64,000 nt of DNA, taken from NCBI GenBank assembly GCA_964023275.1, contig OZ029913.1, positions 47,929,976-47,993,975 on the forward strand, read 5' to 3'. The notes beneath the pieces were generated by a model. That model was not told where the DNA came from. It saw nothing but the letters and a program-made list of their open reading frames with translations, and did no database searches. A program made the position numbers and the translations under genes. Shown one piece after another: positions 11,826 through 23,194 of the stretch. Each line of letters opens with the position of its first letter. Within the stretch, counting starts at the first letter, position 1. The DNA is from Norana najaformis. Taxonomy: Eukaryota > Annelida > Clitellata > Crassiclitellata > Hormogastridae.

Positions 11826-12269
11826 ATATCTGCAGGTATAGTGACTTATAATCAATTATACTTACTATGCACAGAATAGTTCTCTCCTATTTACATTTTG
11901 AGTTATTAATGACTTCATACATGGTAATCAGTTATGTACTATGAATGCTACAAAAATATGGACTTGTTCTCCCGATGTACAAAGTTAAGTGAACTGCTGT
12001 AACGGTCACAGAACTATACACATATGCATGACTTATAACCTGTGTCTATGATTTGATTTGGCACATTGGTACAGACCGGTACTTGAAACTTTTGCAATCC
12101 ACTGTTAGGCCTTCTTACATGAGCAGTGTTTACTGGTAAGCTCTCTACACTTGTGAGACACTTCTGGAATGTCATCCACACTGGTTTGCACTTTCTTTCC
12201 TCTCTACACCACCCCCATTGGTTCAAGTCATGCACAGGCAACTGTTTATGTAAGTAATGCAACCAACCA
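11826..12269. other. Intron 2 sequence, nothing recognised
   Basis: No exon or repeat terminus identified. An 82-codon antisense open frame at 12014-12262 has no recognisable motif and is taken as chance. Confidence 0.4.
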
Positions 12270-13225
12270 AGCGTAAGCAGCCCTCTTTAACGTGCTGATG
12301 TTGGAAGTGTTTGAAGTGATCTAGATTTTTGGTAAACAGCTGTTTCCTGGCCATGTCTAGATCAATACATTAACTTGTTCTATGACAACAAGCTTTCCAA
12401 CAGTGACAAATGCAGTCAATACAGCTTCATTGTCACCAGGGTTAGTCACCACCAGTTCCTCCAACAGCATGCCAACAGTTGTGAGTAATATGGTGGCACA
12501 GCCTTCTCACAATTATTAAGACTGCCATTAAATTCACTAGGATTAGGAAAAATCAGAGAAAATCTCCTGTCTAGTTACTTTTGCAGTATGCATTAAATGC
12601 ATGGCATCTGAATCAGCATACTGCCTCATTTGCTAAAGTGCAGCACCAGTGTTGTCTGTAAATATGAGCAGCAAATCACAACTATGCTATACCTGCTAAT
12701 GAACAAATTTCATTGTGGTCCTGACCTTATTAGCTGATGGGATGAAACTAAACCAATGGTTGTTTTTAAGTGAAAGACTGCTGCAAGGAATGAGCTTTCC
12801 TAAAAGCGTTGTTGTAAAAAGCACAATCCCAAAGGTTGGATGGACGATGATGGGTTTTAACTAGTGTGCAACACACGGTCAGGTGCACTGCTAATAAAAT
12901 TAGGCCTGCTAGTGTGGGTCATGTTCTATGCACTTCTAACTGATCCTGTTAAATCAAAGGTCAAGCAAATATGTGTGTAGTCCCTACTACCTTTAGAAGT
13001 TTACTGAACAAGCCTTTTAGTGGCTGCATCTGTAAATTTTGGACTTAATGGATAGCAGAGGGCATGTCAACATTAAGCAGAAACTTGACCTAACGTAGAG
13101 GACTCGGATATCGATGATGACGATGACGAAAATTGCATTTACATAGATGACCGAGAATTAATGGAAGATACATTTAAATTCCTTTTATGCTAATGGTAGC
13201 TCTGATGTTGAAGGTTTTGATTAAA
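12270..13225 (+). pseudogene. pogo/Tigger-type transposase relic
   Basis: Decayed DDE/D block: near 12715-12850 the frames give VVLTLLADGMKLNQW, then FPKSVVVKS and GWMDDDGF. About 12880-12980 gives SGALLIKLGLLVW and LLTDPVKSKVKQIC. About 13000-13060 gives LLPLEVY and ASVNFGLNG. An acidic tail (SDIDDDDDENCIYIDDRELM) follows at 13100-13170. This ordering is that of pogo/Tigger (CENP-B-like) transposases. Frame changes and stops are many. The region 12270-12600 probably belongs to the same element but shows no clear motif. Confidence 0.6.
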
Positions 13226-13411
13226 TCTGCTGGTTTCTTAATAAAAGGACATGTTCCAAACATCAGATGGTTCCAATAGTTTGGTTTCTTTTAAATTGTA
13301 TTAGTGCTGTAATAATTTGCCTTCCTCCATATTGTGGATTCCTTGTCTTCTCGCCGTAACTTCTGGCGCAATTTTCAAAGTGGAAAAATAAAGTCAGCAA
13401 TTACTTGCAGG

Positions 13412-14659
13412 CAGTGCTGGGGAGTATTTGAAATACAAAGTATTTGAAATATTGTTTTAAATACGTTGAAGTATTTCTGTATTTGTATTTCATATACATT
13501 TTTATTTCGGATACTTTTCTTTGTATTTTGTATAAGCCTTATAAAATACTTTTTAAAAATACTTTTTACAACAGTATGGATGCATAAACTTACTGTCTTA
13601 GTTTATGCAGAATATGGGCTACAAAATGATGAGTCATGGCTGCAGTTACTAACAATGGCTCAAACTTTGTAAAGGCTTTTAAGGAGTGTTCGGTTCCAGT
13701 CAGTAATGAAATGCATGGTGATCTATATGACTGATAACGATCTCGAAATTGAAGGCAATGGCGATGACGAAGAAGAGATTGTGCTCACTGATGTCTGCAA
13801 CTTTTTTGTCAGCAGAAGATGTCGACCCCTCCTTCCATAGCACAGATGTGTTTGTCATACTTTAAATCTCATGGCAAGCCATGATGCCCTTAAAGACAGC
13901 TTAGTGTATAAAAGACTCCATAATGCAGCTATGGCTAAGTGCAGTGCACTTTGGAATGCATCTCTGCATCAAAAAGCTGCAGAAATGATAGTCTATTTGT
14001 GGAAAACAACTGCTGCAACCATGTGCAACAGGGTGGAATTCAACATATGATTCAGTAAACCATTTGGCTGAAGCGAAGAAACACTTAAATTCAAGTGAGC
14101 ATAGCTTTGAATATAGCAGCACCTAAAGATGTAGAGGTTGACTTCCTTAAGGAGTACTTGTTGGTTATGAAACCACTTGCCATCTAGAAACTTTGAATCT
14201 TTGGCAACTTTTCCAGAAGTCAGGGACATTTTCATGAGGTACAACGCAGTCATTCGTCATCTGCACTGGTTGAATGTTTATTCAGTTCCGGTGGACAGAC
14301 ATTCACTTCACAGAACAATGGACTATCTGATAGCACTTTTGAGAAACTGCTGCTGTTAAAGTAGAACAAGGATTTTTAGATTTGAAAACTTAAGTACGAC
14401 ACTGAACCATTAATCCAGCATAATGTGACATTCTTAAAAAAGTAAAATTTCACAGAGAGCATTAAATGTGTTTACTGTGTGTATTTCTGCCTTGCCGTGG
14501 TTTCATTTTGTAGTTTAAACACATAAAATACAACAATGTATTTGTATTTTGTATTTCAAATACATTTGGCAAACTATTTTGTATTTCAAATGCTTTTGAA
14601 AATGTATCAGTATTTGGTATTTGAAATACATTTTATTTTAGGTATTTTACCCAGCACTG
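13412..14659 (+). mobile_element. hAT transposon with terminal inverted repeats and a decayed transposase
   Basis: The element begins CAGTGCTGGGGAGTATTTG and ends with its near-perfect inverse (TTACCCAGCACTG), a classic hAT terminus. Subterminal sequences at both ends are rich in the repeated word TATTTGAAATAC. Inside on the plus strand are transposase relics: NLMASHDALKDSLVYKRLHNAAMAKCSALWN near 13868-13960 (given here in two parts of one frame), PKDVEVDFLKEYLLVMKPLA near 14120-14180, and FPEVRDIFMRYN near 14205. A C-terminal dimerisation piece (NGLSDSTFEKLLLLK) lies at about 14320-14355, frame-shifted. A perfect 8-bp target duplication is not visible. Confidence 0.8.
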
Positions 14660-15176
14660 CTTGGTAAATGATGAAAATTGTCTTATTGTAGGCTGTTAAC
14701 CTAAACTTAAAAGTTACACAAACTGGTTATTTGAAAGGTAGACTTTTCCCTTCTCCAAGGTCGAAAATTTAGGGGTCAACTTATATGCAACAATGACTTG
14801 TATTCAAGTGTAGATGGTATAGCAACTTTGTGTTTTGTTAACCCCTTTACCGTGGAATAAATTTTTTCAATTCTTTCCACACGTGCATTTATTTTTAGGT
14901 ATTCTTCAAAAATAATGCATGTGAGTAAGGAAGACGGTATTTGTAATTGTAATATTCCAGAAGTCTTTCTTTGCTCTGAGAAACATAAAGTCAACATATA
15001 ATAAATTTGTTAAAAGTAGCCATGTAGTGCTCCTTATTATTTATATAGCGCAAGTTTAGTATGTTCGCTTTGTATGATATATTCCAAAGCATGGTGCAGG
15101 CCAAATCGAGAGACTCCTTATCTTCTGAAGATGAGGACTCTCAATCGATGGTTTTGTGGACCAGTATAGTTCAATT

Positions 15177-18100
15177 AGTTTGCTAAGGTTCATCAGTCAC
15201 TATAGCTTGCCTATAGTAAAGCAGGGAGGAGACCCGACCGACGTATCCTTTGATCGTAGACTTGGAACCGACCTGGGCTGATGAATCAAAGTCCTCCGTG
15301 CCCACCTTCACGTGGTGCAGACTGTTAGTACCCTTTCCACTATGGGAAGGGGAACGAACGGGCACGGCAGGCAAAACCAGGGGAAGGCAATGGCAAACCA
15401 CCCCTGTGAAAGTGCCAAGAAAACCGTCATGAGACAATACAATTCATGCAAAACAATAGTCGCAGATGGTGAGACTCCCAGGCCGGAGAGCGACTTAACA
15501 GCTACTGGGAAAGAGCGAGATGGAGAGTCAAGAGCAATCCGGTCTAATGAAGCAATGGGACCAAAGCCGAAAGGACGTCCAGAGGCGGATCGCACCAGAA
15601 AGCAAAGACTCAACCTGAGCTGCAAGAAGAAGATGAAGATAGGCACGTGGAATGTGCGTAGTATGCTGAGTGGAAAGATGGATGTCATACAGAGAGAGAT
15701 GAAGCGACTCGAAATATCAGTCATGGGATTAAGCGAGACAAGGTGGAAAGGACAAGGACATTTTAATTGGAATGGCTATAAGATAATAATGTCAGGGAAG
15801 GAGGAAAAAGGAAGAAATGGAGTGGCAATCATGTGTGATCAGACAAGTGCAAATGCAATAATGGGATATGACACGGTGAGTGACAGAATACTGAGCGTAA
15901 GATTTCGGGGAAGGAAAGTTAACATAACAACTGTACAGGTGTACGCACCAACATCGATAGCAAAAGAAGAAGAGCATGAAAAGTTCTACAATGAGCTGCA
16001 AAGTACAATAGATAGAATCCCTAAGGGAGATGTAATAATGGTCATTGGTGACTTCAATGCGAAGGTGGGAAAGTACGTCGGAGGAGCAGGGGACACGATT
16101 GGAGGTCATGGACTAGGAGAACAAAATGAGGCAGGAGAAAGATTAGTAGAGTTTTGCGATGGGAACAACTTGGGAATAATGAATACATGGTTTGAACAGC
16201 CAAAAAGAAGGCTGTACACTTGGACGTCACCAGATGGGAAACATCGGAATCAGATAGATTACATACTGATAAACAAAAGATGGAAAAGCACGATAAGGGA
16301 TGTAAGAACGAGACCAGGCGCGGATTGTGGAACTGATCATGAATTATTAGTGGCAACAGTGCAAACGAAATTGAAGAAATTGAAAAAAGGAGAAAGACTG
16401 AACAAGTATGACTGCAAAGGAATTACACCGGAATACAGAACGGAAATAAGGAATAGGTTTGAAATATTAGAGAGGGACGAGACGATGATAGATGAGGACA
16501 CGAACCACCTGTGGGAGAAGGTGAAGGGAATAATACTAGAAACTGCTGAGAAACACATTCCGAAGAAAAAGAAAGTCACAACAACTCCGTGGCTCTCGAA
16601 GGATGCTATCAACATAGCTGTAGAAAGAAAGGAGGCAAAAAAGGAGACAAAAACAAGGTACGAGAAATGAATAGAGCATTCCAAAAGCAAGCACGTATAG
16701 ACAAAGAAAAACATCTAAATGCAATGTGCAAGGAAATGGAGGAAGAGGGAAAGAAAGGAAGAACTAAAGAAATGTTTTCAAAAGTGAGGGAAATAACGAG
16801 AAAATTCACACCAAGAATGGGATCAATGAGGTCAAGGGATGGACACATAATCGCAGACGAAGAGGAAATGAAGAACAGATGGAAAGAATACACAGAGGAG
16901 CTGTACAGTGAAGATAGGAGAGTAATGAAAGAACGAATCGATACATCAGAACATGAAAAGGAACCGGACGTTTTGGAAGCAGAGGTGGAATGGGCAATTA
17001 GACAACTGAAGGACAATAAAGCACCGGGTCCGGATGGGATACCCATAGAAATGGTAAAAGCAGGAGATGGCGCAATGACAAAGACAATAACAAAAATGTG
17101 CAATATCATATGGACAACCGGAAAATGGCCAGAGGATTGGAAGAGCTCAATCTTTATCCCTATATTCAAAAAAGGAGATGCGAGAGAGTGAAAACTACAG
17201 GACCATAGCAATGATATCGCACATAAGTAAAATACTACTTAAAATAATACATAAAAGAATGGAGAACATAATAGAGAGGGAGCTTCCAGATAACCAAGCA
17301 GGATTTAGGAAATCCCGCGGAACTCGTGATCATATCGCCAACATGCGGTGGATAATGGAGAGACAAAAGGAGTATGGACAAAAATTATACATATGCTTCA
17401 TTGACTATAGTAAGGCATTCGATTGCATTGATCATGAGTTGATGTGGAAAACCTTAATAGAAATGGGAATACCAAGGCACTTGATACAACTTCTCAAGGG
17501 ATTGTACGAAGAACAGATTGCGGTAATAAGAACTGAATTTGGAGATACTGAAAGAATCAAAATAAAGAAAGGAGTGAGGCAGGGATGCATTCTGTCCCCA
17601 TTCCTATTTAACCTATATGCAGAAAGGATAATGAGGATGGCGGAAATGGATGGAGCAAAAGAGGGAGTAAAGATAGCGGGAAGAACACTGAATAATCTGA
17701 GATACGCAGATGACACAACACTATTAGCAGGTATAAAAACAGATCTGGTAGAACTGATAAGAAGGCTGAAGAGAGAGAGCGAGAAAGCAGGACTATACTT
17801 CAATATAAAGAAAACGAAGATCATGACAACAGCTGAGGAGGGCAGTTTTATGGTGGATGGAGAGGAATTAGAGACGGTAACAAGCTTTACATTCTTGGGA
17901 TCAGTAGTAGAAAGAGAAGGAAAGTGCGACATGGAAATAAACCGAAGGGTGGCGATTGGAAAAGCCGCAATGAATGGACTAGAAAAAATATGGAAGGACA
18001 AACATGTGAGCACAGACACGAAAAAAAGATTGGTGAGGGCCTTGATTATACCAACAGTAACATACGGCAGTGAGACGTGGACAATGACCAAGAAAATAGA

Positions 18101-18486
18101 GAAAAAAATCAATGCTTGTGAAATGTGGATATGGAGGAAGATGCTGAGAACATCATGGACGGAGAAAAGGACTAATGAATGGGTACGCAGGGCGATTGGA
18201 ATTGAGCAAGATGAGACGTTACAACAAACAGTGCTAAAATCAAAGCTGAGGTTCTTTGGACATGTTATGAGGTCAGATGGATTGGAAAAAGAAATGATGC
18301 TGGCTTGTGGAGAGGGAAAGAGAAAACAAGGGAGACCAAGGAAAAAATGGATGGACAAGATACACGAAGCAACTGGAATGAACTTGGCACAACTAAGGGA
18401 CGCGACATTGGAAAGAAAGAAATGGAGAAGATTGATCATGACGGTCGCTAGAGCTCAAAGAGCTGACAGCACAAGGTGACAAGGTG
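15177..18486 (+). mobile_element. Full-length RTE-like LINE, with 11-bp target-site duplication
   Basis: ATAGTTCAATT is present at 15166-15176 and again at 18487-18497, bracketing a 3310-bp insertion. The 3' end is a short tandem (ACAAGGTGACAAGGTG) rather than poly(A), as in RTE-clade LINEs. A 5' untranslated stretch of about 450 bases contains GGCAATGGCAAACCACC, a word I recall from the 5' parts of RTE/BovB-type elements. The element inserted into piggyBac copy C. A 5'-truncated sibling at 31405-31861 differs from it at one base in about 450. Confidence 0.92.
15633..18479 (+). pseudogene. RTE-like endonuclease-reverse transcriptase ORF, two frameshifts
   Basis: From ATG 15633 the protein starts KIGTWNVRSM, the usual start of the APE endonuclease. 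It runs through GLSETRWKGQ, VIGDFNAKVG, TWTSPDGKHRNQIDYI and the catalytic GTDHELLVA. After a one-base loss near 16640 in an A-rich run the linker and RT fingers follow (NKAPGPDGIPIEMVKAGD). After another one-base loss near 17190 (KKGDARE|ENYRTI) comes the RT palm: YICFIDYSKAFDCIDHELMW, VRQGCILSPFLFN, catalytic LRYADDTTLL at about 17700. The thumb and C-terminal end reach the stop at 18477-18479. All other motifs are intact. The longer frame upstream of 15633 (from 15312) is probably untranslated. Confidence 0.92.
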
Positions 18487-18559
18487 ATAGTTCAATTTCT
18501 GGTTCCTGAATGCCTTGGCAAATAAAACCTTCAGCTTTTCACAACTAACATCAATCCAA

Positions 18560-18945
18560 CCATTCAGTCTGGATCATTTTTTCAGTTGGGGACTGCATTA
18601 GTTGGTGTGCATGTTCATGTCTATTAGTTTCAGTGACTATCTTGGCTGGTAAGGAACAAATTGAAATTTTCCACTGGATTCTTCGTGTCAGCAACTGGAA
18701 CACGCGTTCCAGGCCTAAATGCTAAGCGTTGACTAGTCCCGATTTCATCTCTTGACCACGCGGACGGCGAACTGCTGTCATAGGCCTACTGAACGGTTTT
18801 CACTGTCATCATTTTCTCACACAACAACGTTACTAGAACTAGAACTTAGCTATCATCAGTCACTATCATCAGACAAACTATCATCACTTACAACTAATAA
18901 ACGATGTATTTCTTCGTTAGATAAACCACACTTGCGACCAACCAT
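18560..18945 (-). pseudogene. piggyBac transposase N-terminal relic (copy C)
   Basis: Read on the minus strand from ATG at 18945 the frame gives VGRKCGLSNEEIHRLLVVSDDSLSDDSD, quoted as the piggyBac-like 'LSNEEI' motif plus an acidic serine-rich run, before stops. Further down, about 18715-18560, the frames give NPVENFNLFLT and then, shifted, TETNRHEHA. This matches the piggyBac N-terminal pattern 'PxxYFxLFxxxE...ETNRYA'. The rest of the transposase is missing or unrecognisable. Confidence 0.65.
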
Positions 18946-19029
18946 TTTTAGTGTGAATTATATAATTTTATTTAGTTGGCCCGCCCAGTGTATGACCTAA
19001 TTTATAATATGGAAAGCCGTTATTTTAAT

Positions 19030-20054
19030 CGTAATTCACTTAACACGAAAAGGGATAGGACAAAATATCGCTTAGTACGAAATGAAAACTTAGTCCGTGC
19101 CGATGTAAATCAATAATAACGTTCAATTATTCTGATAAGACAAAAAGATCGGTTATTACGAAAATGATTTTCGGTCCCGTGCATTTATTTCAGTGCTAAG
19201 TCCGTATCATAAGACGAAATGTTGACTGAAACACAACAGCTGCAGCTTTCAGTAAAGTTTCAGGTTCCTTTTCCGTATACGCTTACAATAGTTTGACAGT
19301 GTCGGTCTTTGAAGAATGTCACCATTCGAGGAATGAGATAGCATACATGTTTATACTGTAATTGGGTGATTAACGGTAAGAGACACGCAGACCACAGCAT
19401 CAGACTTGTCAAAATGCGTTGGTGCATGACACTTTTATAGCTGTCTACAGTATTGTGTCCATTTCATTCGTGGGTATATTTTGTCTGACAACAAAGGACA
19501 TTAAGCTAGTCATATGGTAGTGAGATATGTACCACAGTGGAAGTGCCCTACTGCTAGACGCATTAGACAGGTTAAGTATCTTTGACTAGTCTAGACTAGT
19601 GCCTGCTGTTATCAGACATATGTAAATTTCATAGCTCTTCTCAAGTAGCCTAATATCCTCGTTGACAAGTCTTGGCCATATGGAGAAGACATTGGTCAAT
19701 GGTCAGAATCTCCTAAGCGCCCTGCAAACTACAAAGGCATCCGCGGCAAATCAATCGGCACATACATTTACATGTACTGTACCCTCGTTCCAAGGCTTCT
19801 CTCTGTCCAATTCGGATTCGCTGTCGAAATAGCGTCGTAATGGAATGTATCGGCCTTAGCCCTTCCGTAAAACCTTAAAATACCCCTCTTGCTGCTTCAT
19901 CGTGAAACTGACACTCGCGTAGTTAGTCATGCAGCCATAACACGTTTTTCGCTGGCATGCTGCGCTTACGTTTGCCTAACGGTTAATAAGAAATTCGGTT
20001 AAGATGAAATGTTTACACTGGTACCCTGTCTTTCGTCTTAAACGAACTGCACTG
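19030..20054. repeat. Possible pogo-type MITE inside piggyBac copy C
   Basis: The minus strand at 20054-20015 reads CAGTGCAGTTCGTTTAAGACG and is followed outward by TA. This is the same terminus type as the MITE at 23195-23761 (CAGTGCAGACTCATTAACG). A related 'TTCACTTAACACGAAAAGGG' lies near 19035, but I could not fix the left end. Only the right end is convincing. Confidence 0.35.
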
Positions 20055-20208
20055 TACTATATTTTGCTATTGCCATTAGGACGAGTTTATTCGGGATACA
20101 CGGTGAGTGAATAGATGCATATCATGCGGACGAGTTAACTCGGGGTTCACGCTGCACAATGGGTTCCCGCTGGACGAGTTAACTCATGGTTCACGGTAAA
20201 GGGGTTAA

Positions 20209-21887
20209 ATGTGCAAAGTAAAGTTTACTTACATCACTCGGTTTAAAGATTGACCGTGCCACTTCATTCAGCTTCATATGTTCTATGCAGGCTATAACTT
20301 CAGCTAAAGCCAAAGACTCTGGCTGAACAGTAATTCTAGCACTCGATTTATGTCATGAAGGTGGACATGGAATGAGCACGGTCAGCTTCATGCTGCATTA
20401 CTAACAAGCAGCTGGGATGGTATTTGACCTCATCGACAATATTATCACCTCTTGCCTGTTTACCCAGCTGCAAACTGTTTTTAGTAAGAGTTGCACACTT
20501 ACAAACTCTTGAACTCTTTGATCGACGGAAAATATCATAACCTGTCGTAAGTCTGGCCCTGGGAGGACACAGAAAAAGCGTACATGACTGTTGTGGCTTA
20601 CTTGATTCCCAACAATGTTGCATGTAAGACATGGAAATTATGCTCACATTCGTCACTGAGATCTGCAGTGCCACAAAGCATTCTTTGTCTGCATTTAATA
20701 TGCCAACATGTACAATATCTTTTAAAGGAGGATTCCATGCCATCACCTTCCCAAAACTGGACATTTCATTTTACATTTAGCGCTGTCTGATAATGTTTAA
20801 AAAAACAAGCTATCAACTTTGGTTTTATATTTGCACCAAAAATGTCGGATTTGTTTGGAATCAGCAGGGCAGTTTGTTTTGCAGTGTTGGAGAGGTTTTG
20901 ACAAAACAGACAGTTACCAAATACTGGCATTGCCATAGCAATGTCCTAATCATGAAATAAATCTTTAAAAGCTAACTATGAACTATAGCTTTAACTAAAC
21001 AGGTTTAAAAAATTGTTACTGGGAAAAAGTTGAGCAACTTTTCATACAAAAATACTATAACTTATCAAATATAAAACCAAACTGAAGTTCATATATGCTT
21101 GTACATATTATTCGTACAGCATCAACTTTTTTGCACCAGGCTTGTGGATTAAAAATTATAAATTGCATTTTTGAATGGAGACTGCCAGATATGGAAAACT
21201 CTGTTTAATTCAAAATTCTATTTTGAAGTGGAAGCAATTCTTAATAAATTCGGTTAAATGCTGTCGTATAGAGTGCCATAGATATAATTTATGTGGCATT
21301 TGAGATCAATAAACAACTGTTAAAAATTGGCTTTTGTTTGGAAGAAACAATACACAATACAGAAATGTTTGCTTCATTAATGCCAAGATCTGTACTAATT
21401 TTTGTCTGGGTTGGTGGTTTTTATGTCTCATGATTGCATCCAATTTCTTTCCAGAATAGGCCTTTCTTTTTCCAGAAATTTAAAACGTCTTTCTAAAGAA
21501 ATAAAGTTATCTTTTGCAGTAGGCCTAGCTATCGTCCTTAGAGACAAATAGATTTTTCAAGGATGCAACTGTGTTGAATAAAAATCTTATAGGTACCTTG
21601 AATCTGAGAGTTCTGTACCAGGGAAAGTCTTATGGAAATATGTTGTGAATGCTTTATAGTGGCTATCTTGCATCTGACCCACTATGAGCTCAGGATGTCT
21701 TTCCCCAGCCGTAAGTCTTTCCTCCAGGATTTGTTATATTTTGTTATTTGCCCATATTATAGTATGTATTCATTTTCTTATCACGAAGTCAATCTGTGGA
21801 AAATGAAAAAAGTGCTTTTATTCGAAAAAGTAGTTTTTGGAGGTTTTGGAATTTGGCTGTTTAATTTCCCATTGTTGTCTGTTTTAG
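20209..21887. other. Ankyrin intron 2, last part; a weak antisense coding-like patch
   Basis: Mostly unassigned A+T-rich sequence. The minus-strand frame at 20764-20348 (138 codons) includes CPPRARLTTGYDIF and KYHPSCLLVM. This faintly resembles the Cys/His-rich N-terminal part of multi-copy invertebrate transposon proteins. I could not confirm it, and it may be chance. Confidence 0.25.
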
Positions 21888-21983
21888 GATAATTTTACTC
21901 CTCTTGATCATGCTCGTCAGGCTGGATATGAACAAGTGGCTCATTATTTGGAGAATCCAAACCAAACTGCTGGAATGAGTTGA
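21888..21983 (+). CDS. Ankyrin-repeat gene, terminal exon with stop codon
   Basis: The acceptor (ctgttttag) is followed by 96 nt in phase 0 encoding DNFTPLDHARQAGYEQVAHYL, the last ankyrin repeat. A short tail ENPNQTAGMS and TGA at 21981-21983 follow. With 508-603 and 10782-10880 it makes about 96 continuous residues. The TPLD turn and the amphipathic helix are normal, so this end of the gene looks functional. The protein is probably soluble and binds partners; no catalytic domain is visible in this window. Confidence 0.88.
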   Translation, partial: DNFTPLDHARQAGYEQVAHYLENPNQTAGMS

Positions 21984-23194
21984 ATGTGTTGACAGTTTAA
22001 TGTGTGATAACTGTCATACTATTAATTGCACTGATGTCAGTTGTTAGTGTGGCATTTGTGTCAAAGGCTTTTAACGTTGTTGAGCAGCTTCTAACTTAAC
22101 AACGTCCAGGGTTGTTTCTACTATTAAAATATTGGTAGGTGTTATTTGTTGCAGTCTGTTAGTTCATGTGGCTGTTGAAGTTCTTCACAGATCTAATCAA
22201 TTTATTACCAAAAGTGACACTGGTAGCTAAACATTCACCTGGTGGTTACACTTGTTTGACAGTTGATGCCTTTCCATGTGATGAGGATGATTGTTCTGAT
22301 CTCTTTTTATGTCTGAATGCTTTCAAATACACAGCCTGTTCAGATCATGTCTGATTTAATTGTTTCAAAATTTCCTATTTTTATTTCTTCAGAACATATT
22401 CCGTAAGTTCAACAGATCTGTTTTGTTGTTTTTAGTGAATAACCGAGTTTGATGATATTAAAATGAGTATTTTAACTGTGTTGAAATTGAGCTTCTTGCT
22501 TCATGCAAATGAGTCTCTGGGTTGATGGAGCTAAATTTAGTAGAGCTGAGTGAACAAGCAAAGGAAGGGAATTCATAAATGGCAGAAGCCGAATTATGCT
22601 CACACTAGTGCTTCAGAAGACAGCAACTGCAACACCATACAGAATTATTGTGAAAAGTGATGGGTTGTACTAGGGTTGTACTAAAGATATCTGATTGGAA
22701 GATGAAGATCTCGCATAATAACAGCTCATAAAACAGACTCAGGAAATATGATTATTATTATGATGATGTATGTTGACTTACAGAATAAGGGCAATTTAGG
22801 AGTTTTTCTTGTCGAGTTACTACCAACAAATACAACTAGTTCAGAACTGTTCAAGTTTCAAAGGACTATGTCGTTGGCAAACATCACAAACCATCTTGTC
22901 TGCTCTCATCTTGGTTTTTGTAAGTATCTCAGACTGAACTGAACAGGCTTCAATGCATAAAAAATTCCATGGCTTGCATACTGCTGTGTTCAACTCCTCC
23001 TCGAACAAACTCCTTAAACTACTACTCTAGCACATCACCGTGAAAATCATACTGCCAACTGGAAAGTTTTATGGAAACTGGCTGTGGACATCTGCTTCAG
23101 ATCAATGGCTCCTCATTATATCCATAAATCTCGTCAGTCACTGCTAACCAAAGGCAACAAAAACAGTTTACTTGTGCTTCAGTTTTTGCTTGTA
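21984..23194 (+). other. 3' untranslated region of the ankyrin gene and intergenic sequence
   Basis: No exon or transposon recognised. ATTAAA words near 22121 and 22456 are candidate polyadenylation signals, but nothing decides between them. A short (ATT/ATG)n run lies at about 22750-22770. Confidence 0.4.

Larger units (their letters stand above)
14838..20208 (-). mobile_element. piggyBac-type element, copy C, TTAA-flanked, interrupted by a full-length LINE
   Basis: Left end TTAACCCCTTTACCGTG at 14838 and right end CACGGTAAAGGGGTTAA ending at 20208 are exact inverses of each other. Each includes the TTAA target site used by piggyBac. Just inside the right end lie two copies of GACGAGTTAACTC followed by a GTTCACG word, a subterminal repeat. 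The element belongs to a different subfamily from copies A and B. Its minus-strand transposase N-terminus survives at 18560-18945. The LINE at 15177-18486 sits inside, with its target duplication, so it came later. A further MITE-like segment may occupy 19030-20054. Confidence 0.85.

Noticed and set aside
13403..14668. 8-bp duplication for the hAT element
   Set aside because: CTTGCAGG on the left and CTTGGTAA on the right share only the first four bases.
17432..18439. 335-codon open frame on the minus strand
   Set aside because: It is the antisense shadow of the LINE reverse transcriptase; its sequence is hydrophobic and serine-rich with no domain. The 182-codon frame at 31266-31814 is the same shadow over the truncated copy.
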